A stretch of 64,000 bases of DNA from Millisia brevis NBRC 105863. Its GTDB lineage: Bacteria > Actinomycetota > Actinomycetes > Mycobacteriales > Mycobacteriaceae. The position numbers and the translations under genes were made by a program. Positions 42,017 through 51,073 of the stretch are shown in pieces (the first letter of the stretch is position 1; every line of letters starts with the position of its first letter). The notes beneath the pieces are model-generated. The model saw only the letters and a list, made by a program, of their open reading frames with translations, was not told the DNA's origin and ran no database searches. The DNA lies in the NCBI RefSeq assembly GCF_001552615.1, contig NZ_BCRN01000018.1:1-64000 (forward strand), read 5' to 3'.

Positions 42017-43113
42017 TGGCCGCACCGACCGCCGATGATCGGTCCACCGAGCTCGCGGACCTCGCCGCGATGCTCGCCGATCTGTTCACCGTCGGCCCCG
42101 AGCCGGCGACCGACGAGGACGGCACCGTTCCCCTGGACGCCGCGCTGTGGGCGACGCTGGACGAGCTGGGCCTGCAACGGCTCACCGCGAGCGAGTCGGT
42201 CGGTGGGTCCGGCGCCGGCTGGCGGGAGGCCGACGTCCTGCTGACCGCCGCCGGGCGATCCGCCGCCGCGGTGCCGATCGCCGAACACGACCTGCTGGCG
42301 ACCTGGCTGCTCGAACAGGCCGGCCTGCCGGTGGATGGTCGGCTGCGCACCGCGGCGGTTCTGCGTGACGGGCGGGCTCGCTGGGTGCCGTGGGCACGCG
42401 CGGCCGAGGCGATCACCGTCCTGATTCCCACCGATGACGGCGGATGGGGTGTCGCCGATCTGGACATCGCCGCCGTCGAGGTGACCCCGGCTACCAATCT
42501 GGCCGGCGAGCCGCGCGACCACATCGAGATCATCGGGCAGGCCTCGGGTACGCCCGTACCGGCGCACGTCGCAGATGACTACCGCTATCGCGGCGCGCTC
42601 GCGCGGGCGTTGGCGATCAGCGGCGCCGCCGAACGCATCGTCGCGCTGGTGGTCGAGCACGCCACCGGACGCGTGCAGTTCGGTCGCCCGATCGCGCGCT
42701 TTCAGGCGGTGCAGCGGATGGTCTCCGATCTGGCCTGCGAAGCCGAACTCGCCCGGGCGGCCGCCGAGGGCGCGGTGGAAGCGGCCGCCCTATCCGCCGA
42801 GGTCGGATCCGGTTCGGACGCCGCCCCGACGGGATCGACGCCGGCGGGTTCGCCGCCTCTCGATCCCATGGCGCGGCAGGCCGTGGCGGTCGCCGCGTCG
42901 GTGACCGGACACGCCGCCGCGGTGATCGCCCGCAATGCCCACCAGGTGCTCGGCGCGATCGGTACCACCCGCGAACATGAATTGCACCGACACACCAACC
43001 GAATTCTTTCCTGGCGCAGCGAGTTCGGTCCGGTCGGTGCGTGGGACCGCGAACTGCTCGAATCCGCCGTCGCCGCGGACGGCGACGTCTGGCGGTGGAT
43101 GACGCGCACCTGA
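42016..43113 (+). CDS. Acyl-CoA dehydrogenase-like protein (second of a pair)
   Basis: 365 residues, divergent ACAD. It keeps the C-terminal helical bundle with VEHATGRVQFGRPIARFQAVQ and ARNAHQVLGAIGTTREHELHRHTNRI but its N-terminal half lacks the strong FAD-binding block seen in the first protein. It also has an Ser/Gly/Pro-rich insertion (GSGSDAAPTGSTPAGSPP, about residues 265-285). Such partners form alpha2-beta2 enzymes with a catalytic FadE. Coupled to the preceding gene. Substrate unknown. Confidence 0.82.
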   Translation: MAAPTADDRSTELADLAAMLADLFTVGPEPATDEDGTVPLDAALWATLDELGLQRLTASESVGGSGAGWREADVLLTAAGRSAAAVPIAEHDLLATWLLEQAGLPVDGRLRTAAVLRDGRARWVPWARAAEAITVLIPTDDGGWGVADLDIAAVEVTPATNLAGEPRDHIEIIGQASGTPVPAHVADDYRYRGALARALAISGAAERIVALVVEHATGRVQFGRPIARFQAVQRMVSDLACEAELARAAAEGAVEAAALSAEVGSGSDAAPTGSTPAGSPPLDPMARQAVAVAASVTGHAAAVIARNAHQVLGAIGTTREHELHRHTNRILSWRSEFGPVGAWDRELLESAVAADGDVWRWMTRT

Positions 43114-43155
43114 CTCGCGCGTGCGTCGGAGCCGCGTTCATGATGGGATGGCGCC

Positions 43156-44898
43156 ATGACACCACCTCCGCTCGGTGCCACCCTCACCTCCGACGGCGTC
43201 GACTTTCGGGTGTGGGCTCCACACGCCGGCGCCGTATCGGTCATCGGTGATTTCAACGACTGGGATGCGCAGTCGCATCCGCTCTCCCGGGGCGACGGGG
43301 ACATCTGGGAAGGTCACGTTCCCGATGTCGCTGCGGGAGCGCAGTACAAGTTCGCGCTGACCACCGACTCCGGCCGCATCGATCGTATCGATCCCTATGC
43401 CAGGGCGGTCACCAACTCCGTCGGCAACGGCATCGTCTGGGATCCGAACGCATTCGACTGGGAGGGTGACGATTTCGACTGCCCGCCCTTCGACGACCTG
43501 GTGATCTACGAAACGCATATCGGTAGTTTCGTCGCCGGTCCGGACGAGCCGGGCGATTTCACCGATACGATCGGCCGGTTCGACTATCTCCAGGCATTGG
43601 GAATCAACGCGATCAAAGTGATGCCGCTCGCCGAGTTCGCCGGCGACTATTCCTGGGGGTACAACCCCGCTCATCCGTTCGCCGTCGAGTCGACCTACGG
43701 CGGCGCGGACGCGTTCAAGAAGCTTGTACGCGAGGCGCATCGACACGGAATCGCCGTCATCCTGGATGTGGTGTACAACCACTTCGGGCCGTCGGACCTC
43801 GACCTGTGGCAGTTCGACGGCTGGAGCGAGAACGGCAAGGGTGGCATCTACTTCTTCAACGACCACCGGTCGTCGACACCCTGGGGTGATACCCGACCGG
43901 ACTACGGGCGGGAGGAGGTCCGCCGCTACATCCTCGACAATGCGCTGTACTGGCTGCGCGAATTCCACGTCGACGGTTTGCGTTTGGATATGACGCTGTA
44001 CATGCGCAGTGTCGAGGGATGGGGCAACGATATCCCCGAGGGCTGGACGATGATGCGTTCCATCGCCGACGCAGTGCGCGAGGAGTTCCCCGAGGCGATC
44101 ACCATTGCCGAAGACCTGCAAGGGGATCCGGCCGTCACCGCTGCCGATGGGGCAAATCTGCACAGCCAGTGGGATGGCCGTTTCGTGCATCCGATCCGCA
44201 AGGCGTTGATCACGATGGACGATGCGCACCGGTCGATCCCGGCGGTGGTCGATGCCCTGGTCGCCCGGGACAACGACAACTCCTTCACCCGAGTGATCTA
44301 CACCGAGTCGCACGACGAGGTGGCCAACGGCAAGGCCCGGGTGCCGCAGGAGATCGAGCCCGACAATCCCAGCGGCTGGCCGGCCCAGAAGCGCGCCACC
44401 CTCGGCGGGGTGCTCACCCTGACCGCCGCCGGTATTCCGATGCTCTTTCAGGGGCAGGAATTTCTCGAAGACGAGTGGTTCCGCGACAGCGTGCCGCTCG
44501 ACTGGGACCGGGCCGAGAAGTTCCGGGACGTGGTGCGGATGTTCCGGGATCTGATCCGGCTGCGCCGGGACTTCGACGGCGGCACCGCGGCGCTGCGTGG
44601 GCAGCATACCGAGATCCTGCACGCGGACGACGAGACGAAACTGCTGGCCTATGCGCGTTCCGACGACGACGGAAATCGAGCGGTCGTGGTGATCAATCTG
44701 GCAGTCGAGCCGCAAACCACTCGGATTCGCTTCCCCGACAGCGGATCCTGGAAGCTACGGTTCAATTCCGATGGGCGGACCTACTCCTCGCTGTTCGGTG
44801 ACCATCCCAGCGGTGACGTCGAGGCGACCGACGTCGACGGGGTGATCGGCGCCGATGTCACCGTCGGCCCGTACGCCGGCATCATCTACGGGCGGTGA
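43156..44898 (+). CDS. GH13 alpha-amylase/branching-type enzyme
   Basis: 580 residues: an N-terminal CBM48-like domain (about 1-100, DFRVWAPHAGAVSVIGDFNDW), a GH13 catalytic barrel and a C-terminal beta domain. Barrel motifs: DVVYNHFGP, nucleophile Asp278 in GLRLDMT, acid/base Glu319 in IAEDLQ and ESHDE with His386-Asp387. The combination resembles glycogen-branching and trehalohydrolase-like enzymes acting on alpha-1,4-glucan. No signal peptide, so cytosolic. Ends one base before the convergent epoxide hydrolase gene. Exact specificity cannot be read from these motifs. Confidence 0.85.
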   Translation: MTPPPLGATLTSDGVDFRVWAPHAGAVSVIGDFNDWDAQSHPLSRGDGDIWEGHVPDVAAGAQYKFALTTDSGRIDRIDPYARAVTNSVGNGIVWDPNAFDWEGDDFDCPPFDDLVIYETHIGSFVAGPDEPGDFTDTIGRFDYLQALGINAIKVMPLAEFAGDYSWGYNPAHPFAVESTYGGADAFKKLVREAHRHGIAVILDVVYNHFGPSDLDLWQFDGWSENGKGGIYFFNDHRSSTPWGDTRPDYGREEVRRYILDNALYWLREFHVDGLRLDMTLYMRSVEGWGNDIPEGWTMMRSIADAVREEFPEAITIAEDLQGDPAVTAADGANLHSQWDGRFVHPIRKALITMDDAHRSIPAVVDALVARDNDNSFTRVIYTESHDEVANGKARVPQEIEPDNPSGWPAQKRATLGGVLTLTAAGIPMLFQGQEFLEDEWFRDSVPLDWDRAEKFRDVVRMFRDLIRLRRDFDGGTAALRGQHTEILHADDETKLLAYARSDDDGNRAVVVINLAVEPQTTRIRFPDSGSWKLRFNSDGRTYSSLFGDHPSGDVEATDVDGVIGADVTVGPYAGIIYGR

Positions 44899-45873
44899 TC
44901 AGCGCGGCGGATCGGGCAGGTCGGCGAGGAATTCGAGCAGCAGGGCGGTGACCTCGGCGGGTCGCTCCTGCTGCAACCAGTGCCCGGCGCCGTCGAGGAC
45001 CAGGGTGGCGCGGTAGTCGTCGAACCACGGCGTCGAACGGTCGAGGTCGACGCCGCTGACCACCGGATCCTCCGAGCCGTAGGCGAACAGGGCCGGGGCG
45101 GCGATCGTGCGGTCGGCGATCGGCGCGGTCAGCCGCCAGTTGCGGTCGAAGGTGCGGTACCAGTTCAGCCCGCCGGTGAAGCCGGTCGCGGTGAAGGTAT
45201 CGACGAAGACATCGAAGTCCTCGTCGGTGATCCACTTCGGCGGCTCGGCGACCGCATCGAGGCGATCGAGGAAGCCGCGCCCGTCGTCGGGCAGCGCCCC
45301 GGAGAAGCCGGACGCGCCCGCCCGCATGCCGCCGAACATCCGCAGGAACGAGGTGCGCACGTCCGCGTCGAGTTCGGCGTCCGCCACGCCGGGCTCCTGG
45401 AAGTGCAGGATGTAGTAGAAGCGGTCGCGGTAGACGTACTCCATCGTCGCGACCGGTTCGCGCTTGCTGCGCGGCAGCAGCGGTGTGCTCAGCCCGACCA
45501 CCCCACGCACCCGTTCCGGGTGGATCAGGGCCTGCTGCCAGACCAGCGCCGACCCCCAATCGTGGCCGACGAAGACCGCCTGCTGCGCGCCGGCGTCGTC
45601 GAGCAGGCCGATCAGATCGCCGGTCAGGGCGTGCACGTCGTAGTCGGCGATGTCCTTCGGGCGGGTCGACGCCCCGTAGCCGCGTTGGTCGGGGGCCAAT
45701 ACGTGATAGCCCGCCGCGGCCAGCGGTCCGATCTGGTGGCGCCAGGAGAACGCCACCTCGGGGAAACCGTGGGCCAGGATCACCACCGGGCCGTCCGCGG
45801 GGCCCGCTTCCAGGACGCTGAGTTCGATTCCGTTGGTCGCGATGCGTCGTCGCACCGCGGGCACGTCGGTCAT
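44899..45873 (-). CDS. Epoxide hydrolase-type alpha/beta hydrolase
   Basis: 324 residues. Alpha/beta hydrolase core with HGFPEVAFSWRHQI (oxyanion), nucleophile-containing HDWGSALVWQ (Asp of GHDWG, the soluble epoxide hydrolase signature), and lid residues before the terminal catalytic His in DGAGHWLQQERP. This is the EphA/EphB-like pattern common in mycobacteria. Opens epoxides to diols; substrate unknown. ATG 45873, no signal peptide. Convergent with the GH13 gene. Confidence 0.9.
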   Translation of the reverse strand: MTDVPAVRRRIATNGIELSVLEAGPADGPVVILAHGFPEVAFSWRHQIGPLAAAGYHVLAPDQRGYGASTRPKDIADYDVHALTGDLIGLLDDAGAQQAVFVGHDWGSALVWQQALIHPERVRGVVGLSTPLLPRSKREPVATMEYVYRDRFYYILHFQEPGVADAELDADVRTSFLRMFGGMRAGASGFSGALPDDGRGFLDRLDAVAEPPKWITDEDFDVFVDTFTATGFTGGLNWYRTFDRNWRLTAPIADRTIAAPALFAYGSEDPVVSGVDLDRSTPWFDDYRATLVLDGAGHWLQQERPAEVTALLLEFLADLPDPPR

Positions 45874-45945
45874 GGGATTCACCGTAGTTGCGCGCGGCCG
45901 AGTGGGGAACCGGTCGACGGTCGGTGCCGTCGATAGGCTTCGGCG

Positions 45946-46395
45946 ATGCGGAGTCGTCCGGGTGTGGTGCGGAGGTCGGTCGTGCGGGCGTCGGTGGCGC
46001 GCCGCTCGGTGGCGGTGCTGATCGCCGCGGTGGTCACCGCTTGCGTGTCCTGCGGCAACTCCTCCGCCGCGCCCGACCCGATACCTCGGATCGCCACGGT
46101 CACCTACGAGCGCAGTGCGGGGCCGTTGGACGATTCGACCAATGGTGAACGCGTGCAGAATGATCCGCGCCGGATCGCGGAGCTGGTGGAGCTGCTCGGG
46201 CGGTACGACACCCTCGATACCCCCGCCCGGCCGGACTCGACCGTCGCCTGCGTCTGGGCGACGTTGACGACGGTCCGCTACGTGACCGTCGACGGTGCGG
46301 CGCACGAGTTGCGGGCGACGAGTTGTGACCCCACCCCGTTCGAGGCGGATCTCGGCGCCCTGGTGGGCGCCTGGCTCACCGACCCACCGCGCTGA
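45946..46395 (+). CDS. Small secreted lipoprotein, unknown function
   Basis: 149 residues. Arg-rich start then a hydrophobic signal ending VVTACVSC; a lipobox VTAC (Cys 33) makes lipid anchoring likely. The mature part has YERSAGPLDDSTNGERV and two further Cys (VACVWATL, ATSCDPTPF), perhaps a disulfide. No family recognised. ATG 45946 is one of several possible starts in an Arg-rich leader. Divergent from the epoxide hydrolase. Confidence 0.6.
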   Translation: MRSRPGVVRRSVVRASVARRSVAVLIAAVVTACVSCGNSSAAPDPIPRIATVTYERSAGPLDDSTNGERVQNDPRRIAELVELLGRYDTLDTPARPDSTVACVWATLTTVRYVTVDGAAHELRATSCDPTPFEADLGALVGAWLTDPPR

Positions 46396-46433
46396 TCCGG
46401 TCGCACCCCGTACCGCTCACCCAGCCCATTTCG

Positions 46434-46500
46434 AGAGCAGTGCTCTTGCGGTCGTGCCGTGTGCCCGCTACCGTCTATGCCCATACGAGAGCGCTGCTCT
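46434..46500. promoter_or_regulatory. Two TetR-type operators bracketing a promoter
   Basis: AGAGCAGTGCTCT at 46434-46446 and AGAGCGCTGCTCT at 46488-46500 share the symmetric halves AGAGC-N3-GCTCT, 54 bases centre to centre. Between them lie plausible -35/-10 elements (TTGCGG near 46446, TCTATG near 46474). Such sites bind TetR-family dimers. They would control the YrdB-like gene 28 bases downstream; the regulator is not adjacent. Confidence 0.7.
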
Positions 46501-46527
46501 CTGGGATGTCGAATGGAGGGGGCTCAC

Positions 46528-46884
46528 GTGACCGAATCGATCACGATCTGGGACGTCGTGGCGTTTGCCGCCGAGATCGCGCTGCTGTTCGTCGCGGTGA
46601 TCGCCGTGCGCGCCCTCGTCGGCGGCGGTCCGGGCGGCTGGTTGGCCGCGGCGGGCGCCCTGCTGCTGATCGGCATCGTCTGGGGCCTGCTCGTCGCACC
46701 GAAGGCGCCCTACCTGCTCGCCCCCGGCTTCCGAGCCGCCGTCGCCGCCGCGATCTTCCTCGCGGTCTCCGGCACCGCCCTCTGGGCCGGCCTGATCACC
46801 ACCGGCGCCCTGCTCGCGCTGATCGGCGTCCCCCTGATGGTGTTCGTCCAACTCTCCCGCGGCACCCCCGACGCCCTGTCCTGA
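46528..46884 (+). CDS. YrdB/DUF2568 family membrane protein
   Basis: 118 residues, four membrane helices (WDVVAFAAEIALLFVAVIAVRAL; WLAAAGALLLIGIVWGLLVAP; FRAAVAAAIFLAVSGTALWAGL; ALLALIGVPLMVFVQL). Matches DUF2568, typified by B. subtilis YrdB, of unknown function. GTG 46528 follows GGAGGGGG. Probably repressed by the TetR-like sites in its promoter, suggesting inducible expression. Confidence 0.85.
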   Translation: MTESITIWDVVAFAAEIALLFVAVIAVRALVGGGPGGWLAAAGALLLIGIVWGLLVAPKAPYLLAPGFRAAVAAAIFLAVSGTALWAGLITTGALLALIGVPLMVFVQLSRGTPDALS

Positions 46885-47246
46885 CGTTCGGCGAGTTGCC
46901 CTCGAGCAAACACGCGCCGAGAAGCCCGGTGGGGCGTCGACTCTGCTCTACCCTGCCTTCGATCGCGTGCGGACGAACCGGCGGAGGGGGCGAGGTGAAC
47001 AACCCCGGCTGCGTGCCGACTCGAGTTCGACAGAGGCGTATGCCGGGGACTTCGCCCGCAACTTCTATCCGGCCCACCACCCCTCCGACAATCATCCCCA
47101 GCCGAAAGTGGAGTTCTCCCCGCGGTGGGCGCGGGTGGATCTCCCGGATCGGCGCGGGCGATACGGTGGAGGACGACCACTCATCGCCGACGGCGTCCGT
47201 ACGGGTGTCGATCGGCCGAACCGCAGAGGTGGTGGGCGAGATCGCC
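46885..47246. other. Intergenic region before the DUF309 gene
   Basis: 362 bases. No separate gene supported. A GTG at 46995 with GGAGGGGG upstream is in frame with the DUF309 gene and would make it 278 residues, but the added 84 residues are low-complexity and unlike the family. It may instead be leader or promoter DNA. Confidence 0.5.
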
Positions 47247-47831
47247 GTGGCAGCTTCCGACCGGGATCGCGACGAGCAGGGCAGACCGCGCAATGCGCGC
47301 CCCCGCGACGGGCTCGGTCGGCCACTGGCGCCCGGTGCGACCGGGGAACCGCGCATCCCGGACGATCTGTTGCTCCCGCCCGAGGAGTCGTTGCGGTACG
47401 CCCAGGAACTGCTCGACGCCGGCCGCCCCTTCCACGCCCACGAGGTACTCGAAGCGTCTTGGAAGGCGGCGCCCGACACCGAACGCGACCTCTGGCAGGG
47501 GCTCGCGCAGTTGGCGGTCGGGCTGACCCACCTGCTGCGCGGCAACCGGATCGGGGCGCGCGCCCTGCTCGAGCGCGGTGCGAACCGGATCGGCCGCTAC
47601 CCGGATGACCCCTACGGTGTCGACATCGGCGGGCTTATCGCGTGGTCGGATCGAGTGTGTTCGACGCTGGATCGATCGGTGCCGCCGAGCCCGATGCGGC
47701 TGTGTCACCCGGCCGCGTCTCGACAACCCCCGACCGAGCCTCGACGACCGCCGGAGCCTCGACAGCCGGCGTCGACTCCCCGACATCGTCCCGGCTCGAC
47801 TCCGCGGCGTCCGGCGGATTCGGCGCGGTAG
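47247..47831 (+). CDS. DUF309 family protein
   Basis: 194 residues from GTG 47247 (other GTGs at 47229 and 47232). Core EESLRYAQELLDAGRPFHAHEVLEASWKAA and LWQGLAQLAVGLTHLLRGN is the DUF309 signature, with a conserved HAHEVLE possibly metal-related. Function unknown. The last ~60 codons are Pro/Arg-rich and are fully overlapped by the antisense end of benE, so the natural end may be nearer 47650, where the conserved IAWSDRV ends. Confidence 0.78.
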   Translation: MAASDRDRDEQGRPRNARPRDGLGRPLAPGATGEPRIPDDLLLPPEESLRYAQELLDAGRPFHAHEVLEASWKAAPDTERDLWQGLAQLAVGLTHLLRGNRIGARALLERGANRIGRYPDDPYGVDIGGLIAWSDRVCSTLDRSVPPSPMRLCHPAASRQPPTEPRRPPEPRQPASTPRHRPGSTPRRPADSAR

Positions 47832-49074
47832 CCGGCCGGTCGGCGCGGCGCGCGGTCCGAACGGCTGCCAGCCGCATCATCGCCAACCACAGCCCGCCGG
47901 CGACCAGCGCCCAGAAGGCCGAGCCGATGCCCGCGATCGCCATCCCCGACGCCGCTACGACGAAGGTGATCGCCGCCGCCTCCCGGTAGGCCGGGGTCCC
48001 GAGCGCGGCCGACGCCGCCCCGGCGAAGGTCGCGATCAGCGCGACCCCGGCGATGCTCTCGATCAGCCCGTGCGGCGCGGCGTCCGCCACCGCCCCGACC
48101 GCGGCCGCCGACGGCCCCAGGACCAGATAGGTCACCCCGGCCGCGACGCCCGCCACCCAGCGGCGCGATGGATCGGGGTGCGCCTCCGGACCGGCGGACA
48201 ACGCCGCGGAGATCGCCGCCAGGTTGACCGCATGCCCGCCACCGACCGCGCCCACGGCGGTTGCCGCGCCGGCGTAGAGCAGCGGCCCGCGGGTACTCGG
48301 CCGGTAGCCGAACGACGCCAGGACCGCGATGCCCGGAATGTTCTGGCTGGTCATCGTCACCACGAATAGTGGGATGCCGATCGCGACCAGGGTGGTGGCG
48401 TCCCACGTCGGGGTCACGAGTCCGAAGCGGGGGAGCAGCCGGTCGACGGTCAACTCGCCGAAAACCCCGGACAGCGCCATGACGACCACCGCCGCACCGA
48501 AGGCGCCGGGGACCGCCCACCGGCGGGCGAAGGCCATCAACAGCAGCCACACCACCAGCACCGGCGCGATCGCCGCCGGCGAGGCCGCCAACGCGGTGAA
48601 CGGGGCGACACAGAGGCTGAGCAGAACGCCGGCGAGCATCGCATTGGCCAGCGGGGTGGGGATCGCCTCGACCAGCCGCCCGAGCGGGCGCACCAGGGCT
48701 GCCAACGCCAGCAGCACCCCGGCGAGGACAAAGGCGCCGACCGCGGCGGCGAACCCACCGGCCGGGATCGCGGCCGCGGCCAAGAGCGCGGCCCCCGGCG
48801 TCGACCAGGCCATCGTGATCGGCATCCGGGTGCGCCACGAGAAGAACAGACAGCCGAACCCGGTGGCCAGGCACAACACCATCAGACCCGACCCGGCCTG
48901 TGCGGTATCGGCGCCCACCGCGCGCAGACCGGTCAGCACCACCGCGAAGGAGCTGGTGAACCCGACGACCGCGGTGACGATGCCCGCGATGATCGCCCGC
49001 GCCGTCTGATCGGTGCCGGCGGGGTGCGGTGGCGCAGGTTCGGGAGCCGGAGGCGGGGAAGCCGGAGTCGACAT
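47635..49074 (-). CDS. benE: BenE family benzoate/proton symporter
   Basis: 479 residues, about twelve membrane helices. BenE pattern: VVGFTSSFAVVLTGLRAVGA near the start, WSTPGAALLAAA, and TMTSQNIPGIAVLASFGY with the family's conserved SQN-PG turn. Transports benzoate or related aromatic acids, although no benzoate catabolic genes are in the window. ATG 49074; another ATG is six bases upstream. The final ~65 residues are a disordered tail encoded opposite the DUF309 gene end. Confidence 0.88.
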   Translation of the reverse strand: MSTPASPPPAPEPAPPHPAGTDQTARAIIAGIVTAVVGFTSSFAVVLTGLRAVGADTAQAGSGLMVLCLATGFGCLFFSWRTRMPITMAWSTPGAALLAAAAIPAGGFAAAVGAFVLAGVLLALAALVRPLGRLVEAIPTPLANAMLAGVLLSLCVAPFTALAASPAAIAPVLVVWLLLMAFARRWAVPGAFGAAVVVMALSGVFGELTVDRLLPRFGLVTPTWDATTLVAIGIPLFVVTMTSQNIPGIAVLASFGYRPSTRGPLLYAGAATAVGAVGGGHAVNLAAISAALSAGPEAHPDPSRRWVAGVAAGVTYLVLGPSAAAVGAVADAAPHGLIESIAGVALIATFAGAASAALGTPAYREAAAITFVVAASGMAIAGIGSAFWALVAGGLWLAMMRLAAVRTARRADRPATAPNPPDAAESSRDDVGESTPAVEAPAVVEARSGVVETRPGDTAASGSAAPIDPASNTLDPTTR

Positions 49075-49172
49075 GAGCATCGACGATAGAGCCGAACCCC
49101 GGACGGGTTCGCGCCGAGACCAACCGGCCGAATTGGCCCTGTCGGTCGGACCGGGATCGCCGGTCGATCGGA

Positions 49173-49709
49173 TCAGTTCGGTGGATCCGGCATCCACACC
49201 TTCGCCTGCGAGTCGGCCGGGTAGTAGTGGCCGTTCGGGATCGTCTGCAGTTCGATCAGCATTCCCCAGGGTGCTCGCACGTAGACGCTGCCGTTGCCGG
49301 GGGTGTCCTCGAACCGGCTGTTGCCGTGGACGTCCGACAGCGCGGTGCCGCCCGCGTCGATCAGGCGCCGGCGCATACCCTCGATGTCGTCGACGTAGAA
49401 ACTGATGTGGTTCAAGCCGATATCGGCCAGCCCGGCGGCGGGGCGCTGGTCGCCCTCTATCTGGAAGATCTCCAGACCGGGGCCTTCGCCGATCACCACC
49501 ATGCGCTGGCGGCGGATCCGGGCGCCGGGCGGAAGACCCAATTGCCGTTCGACCTCGGGGCCCTCGCGAGGCTCGTCGTCGAGGGTCAGGCCGTCGTAGG
49601 CGATCTTGGCGCCCAGGCCGTCGACCAGGAACTGCGTGGCGGCATCCAGGTCCGGAACGGTGACGCCGATATGTTGAATGCCGCGCGGACGCGGTAGCGA
49701 TGCACTCAT
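49173..49709 (-). CDS. VOC family dioxygenase/glyoxalase-like protein
   Basis: 178 residues. IQHIGVTVPDLDAATQFLVDGLGA and LNHISFYVDDIEGMRRRLIDAGG are the two VOC beta-alpha-beta modules, each with a metal-type His; the terminal Glu is in GMLIELQTIP. The arrangement resembles extradiol dioxygenases or methylmalonyl-CoA epimerases, and IPNGHYYP at the end is unusual. ATG 49709. Followed by a YigZ-like gene 62 bases away. Substrate unknown. Confidence 0.82.
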   Translation of the reverse strand: MSASLPRPRGIQHIGVTVPDLDAATQFLVDGLGAKIAYDGLTLDDEPREGPEVERQLGLPPGARIRRQRMVVIGEGPGLEIFQIEGDQRPAAGLADIGLNHISFYVDDIEGMRRRLIDAGGTALSDVHGNSRFEDTPGNGSVYVRAPWGMLIELQTIPNGHYYPADSQAKVWMPDPPN

Positions 49710-49771
49710 CACAAGCCTTCCTCGTGTGCAGCCCGGTGCGAAGCTGGGATCCCCGAGCGAGGTGCACCGCG

Positions 49772-50407
49772 TCAGAGATCGTCGTCGACCCAGTCGGTGC
49801 CGGTCCATTCGATCAGGGCCGAATCGAAGGCAACCTCCAACCGGTCTACCAGCGTCTGCGCACGCTCGTCGGCGATCCCCACCTCCAGGTGTGCGACGGA
49901 GTCGTACACGGTGTTCCGGATCACCGCACCGTCCTGGCGGGCGGCGTTGTCCAGGCGCCCGGCCTCGGCGTGGTCGACATCGACGGTCAGGATGCGCAGG
50001 CGGCTGCGAGCGCGGGACCCGGCGGCGTCGAGCGCGTCGGACGCCGATTGCCCGTACGCGCGGGCCAAACCACCGGTGCCGAGCAGCGTGCCGCCGAACC
50101 ATCGGGTGACCACCACGACCACGTCCGACAGGTCGCGCCGGGTGATCGCCTCGAGGATCGGCGCGCCGGCGGTCCCGGACGGCTCGCCGTCGTCGCCGCT
50201 GCGCCGCACCATCGCCTCGGGTCCGACGACGTAGGCCCAGCAGTGGTGACGGGCGTCGTGGTGGGCGCGGCGCTGCTCGGCGATCGCCGCGCGGGCCTGC
50301 TGCTCGTCGGCCACCCGCAGCGCCACCCCGAGGAAGCGGGACCGCTTGACGTCGATCTCGGCTTTCCCGGTTCGCCGGACCGTGCGGTAGCGCTGCACGT
50401 CGGACAT
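49772..50407 (-). CDS. YigZ/IMPACT family protein
   Basis: 211 residues from ATG 50407. N-terminal domain KAEIDVKRSRFLGVALRV and the UPF0029 core HHCWAYVVG, DDGEPSGTAGAPILEAI, VVVVTRWFGGTLLGTGGLARAYG identify it. E. coli YigZ and human IMPACT share this fold; IMPACT inhibits Gcn2, but the bacterial role is unknown, perhaps in ribosome or stress control. No signal peptide. Likely co-transcribed with the VOC gene. Confidence 0.9.
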   Translation of the reverse strand: MSDVQRYRTVRRTGKAEIDVKRSRFLGVALRVADEQQARAAIAEQRRAHHDARHHCWAYVVGPEAMVRRSGDDGEPSGTAGAPILEAITRRDLSDVVVVVTRWFGGTLLGTGGLARAYGQSASDALDAAGSRARSRLRILTVDVDHAEAGRLDNAARQDGAVIRNTVYDSVAHLEVGIADERAQTLVDRLEVAFDSALIEWTGTDWVDDDL

Positions 50408-50503
50408 TCCGGCAGTCAACCACAGTTCGGCAGCGGGACTACCCTGGCGAACGCGAGGCCGACTCCGGTCCCGACCACCCCGATCAGCTCACGAAGGTGA
50501 CTT

Positions 50504-50857
50504 GTGAACGTCTTCCAATCCCGGCCGGCCAAGTTCTTCAACGCCGCGTTCCTGGCGCTGCGCGATGCTCCGGTGGTCGGTCCGCTGCTCGGCCGCAGCC
50601 TGGTGGAGATCAGTTGGGTCGGCCGCACATCCGGCAAGACCTTCAGCACCCCGGTCAACTATCGCCGCACCGGTGACTCTGTGGTGATCGGTGTGATGGC
50701 GCCCGATCAGAAGAAGTGGTGGCGAAACTTCCTCGGTGAGGGTGGCCCGATCACCCTCAAGGATCTCGACGGCAGCGACCGCAGCGGCCACGCGGTCGCC
50801 ACCCGCGACGAGGCCGGCAAGGTGCTGGTCAAGGTCGCGCTCGACGCGACGACCTGA
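50504..50857 (+). CDS. Ddn/FGD-like F420-dependent (nitroreductase-type) protein
   Basis: 117 residues. Core GRTSGKTFSTPVNYRRTGDSVVIGVMAPDQKKWWRNF is the split-barrel signature of the deazaflavin-dependent nitroreductase family (DUF385), which includes Ddn of M. tuberculosis. Reduces quinones or nitro compounds with F420H2. GTG 50504 is six bases after GGTGACTT. Substrate unknown. Shorter than Ddn (151 residues) at the N-terminus. Confidence 0.83.
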   Translation: MNVFQSRPAKFFNAAFLALRDAPVVGPLLGRSLVEISWVGRTSGKTFSTPVNYRRTGDSVVIGVMAPDQKKWWRNFLGEGGPITLKDLDGSDRSGHAVATRDEAGKVLVKVALDATT

Positions 50858-51073
50858 CACCCGCTCGCCGCACCCGGAGATCCGCGGATACGGCCATCGC
50901 GTACCCGCCCGACCGGGGAGAGGTATCCCTGCCCGATTCGGGTGGTTGCGTCCTGCCCGAAGCGCGCGGCGGCGCCCGGCCAACCGGGGCCGATCCCACC
51001 CGAAGATGGGTTTTCCCGACGGTGCTCGAGCGGAAGGCTGGGCGGGAGCCCACCATTTTGTCAAGATGGAGAC

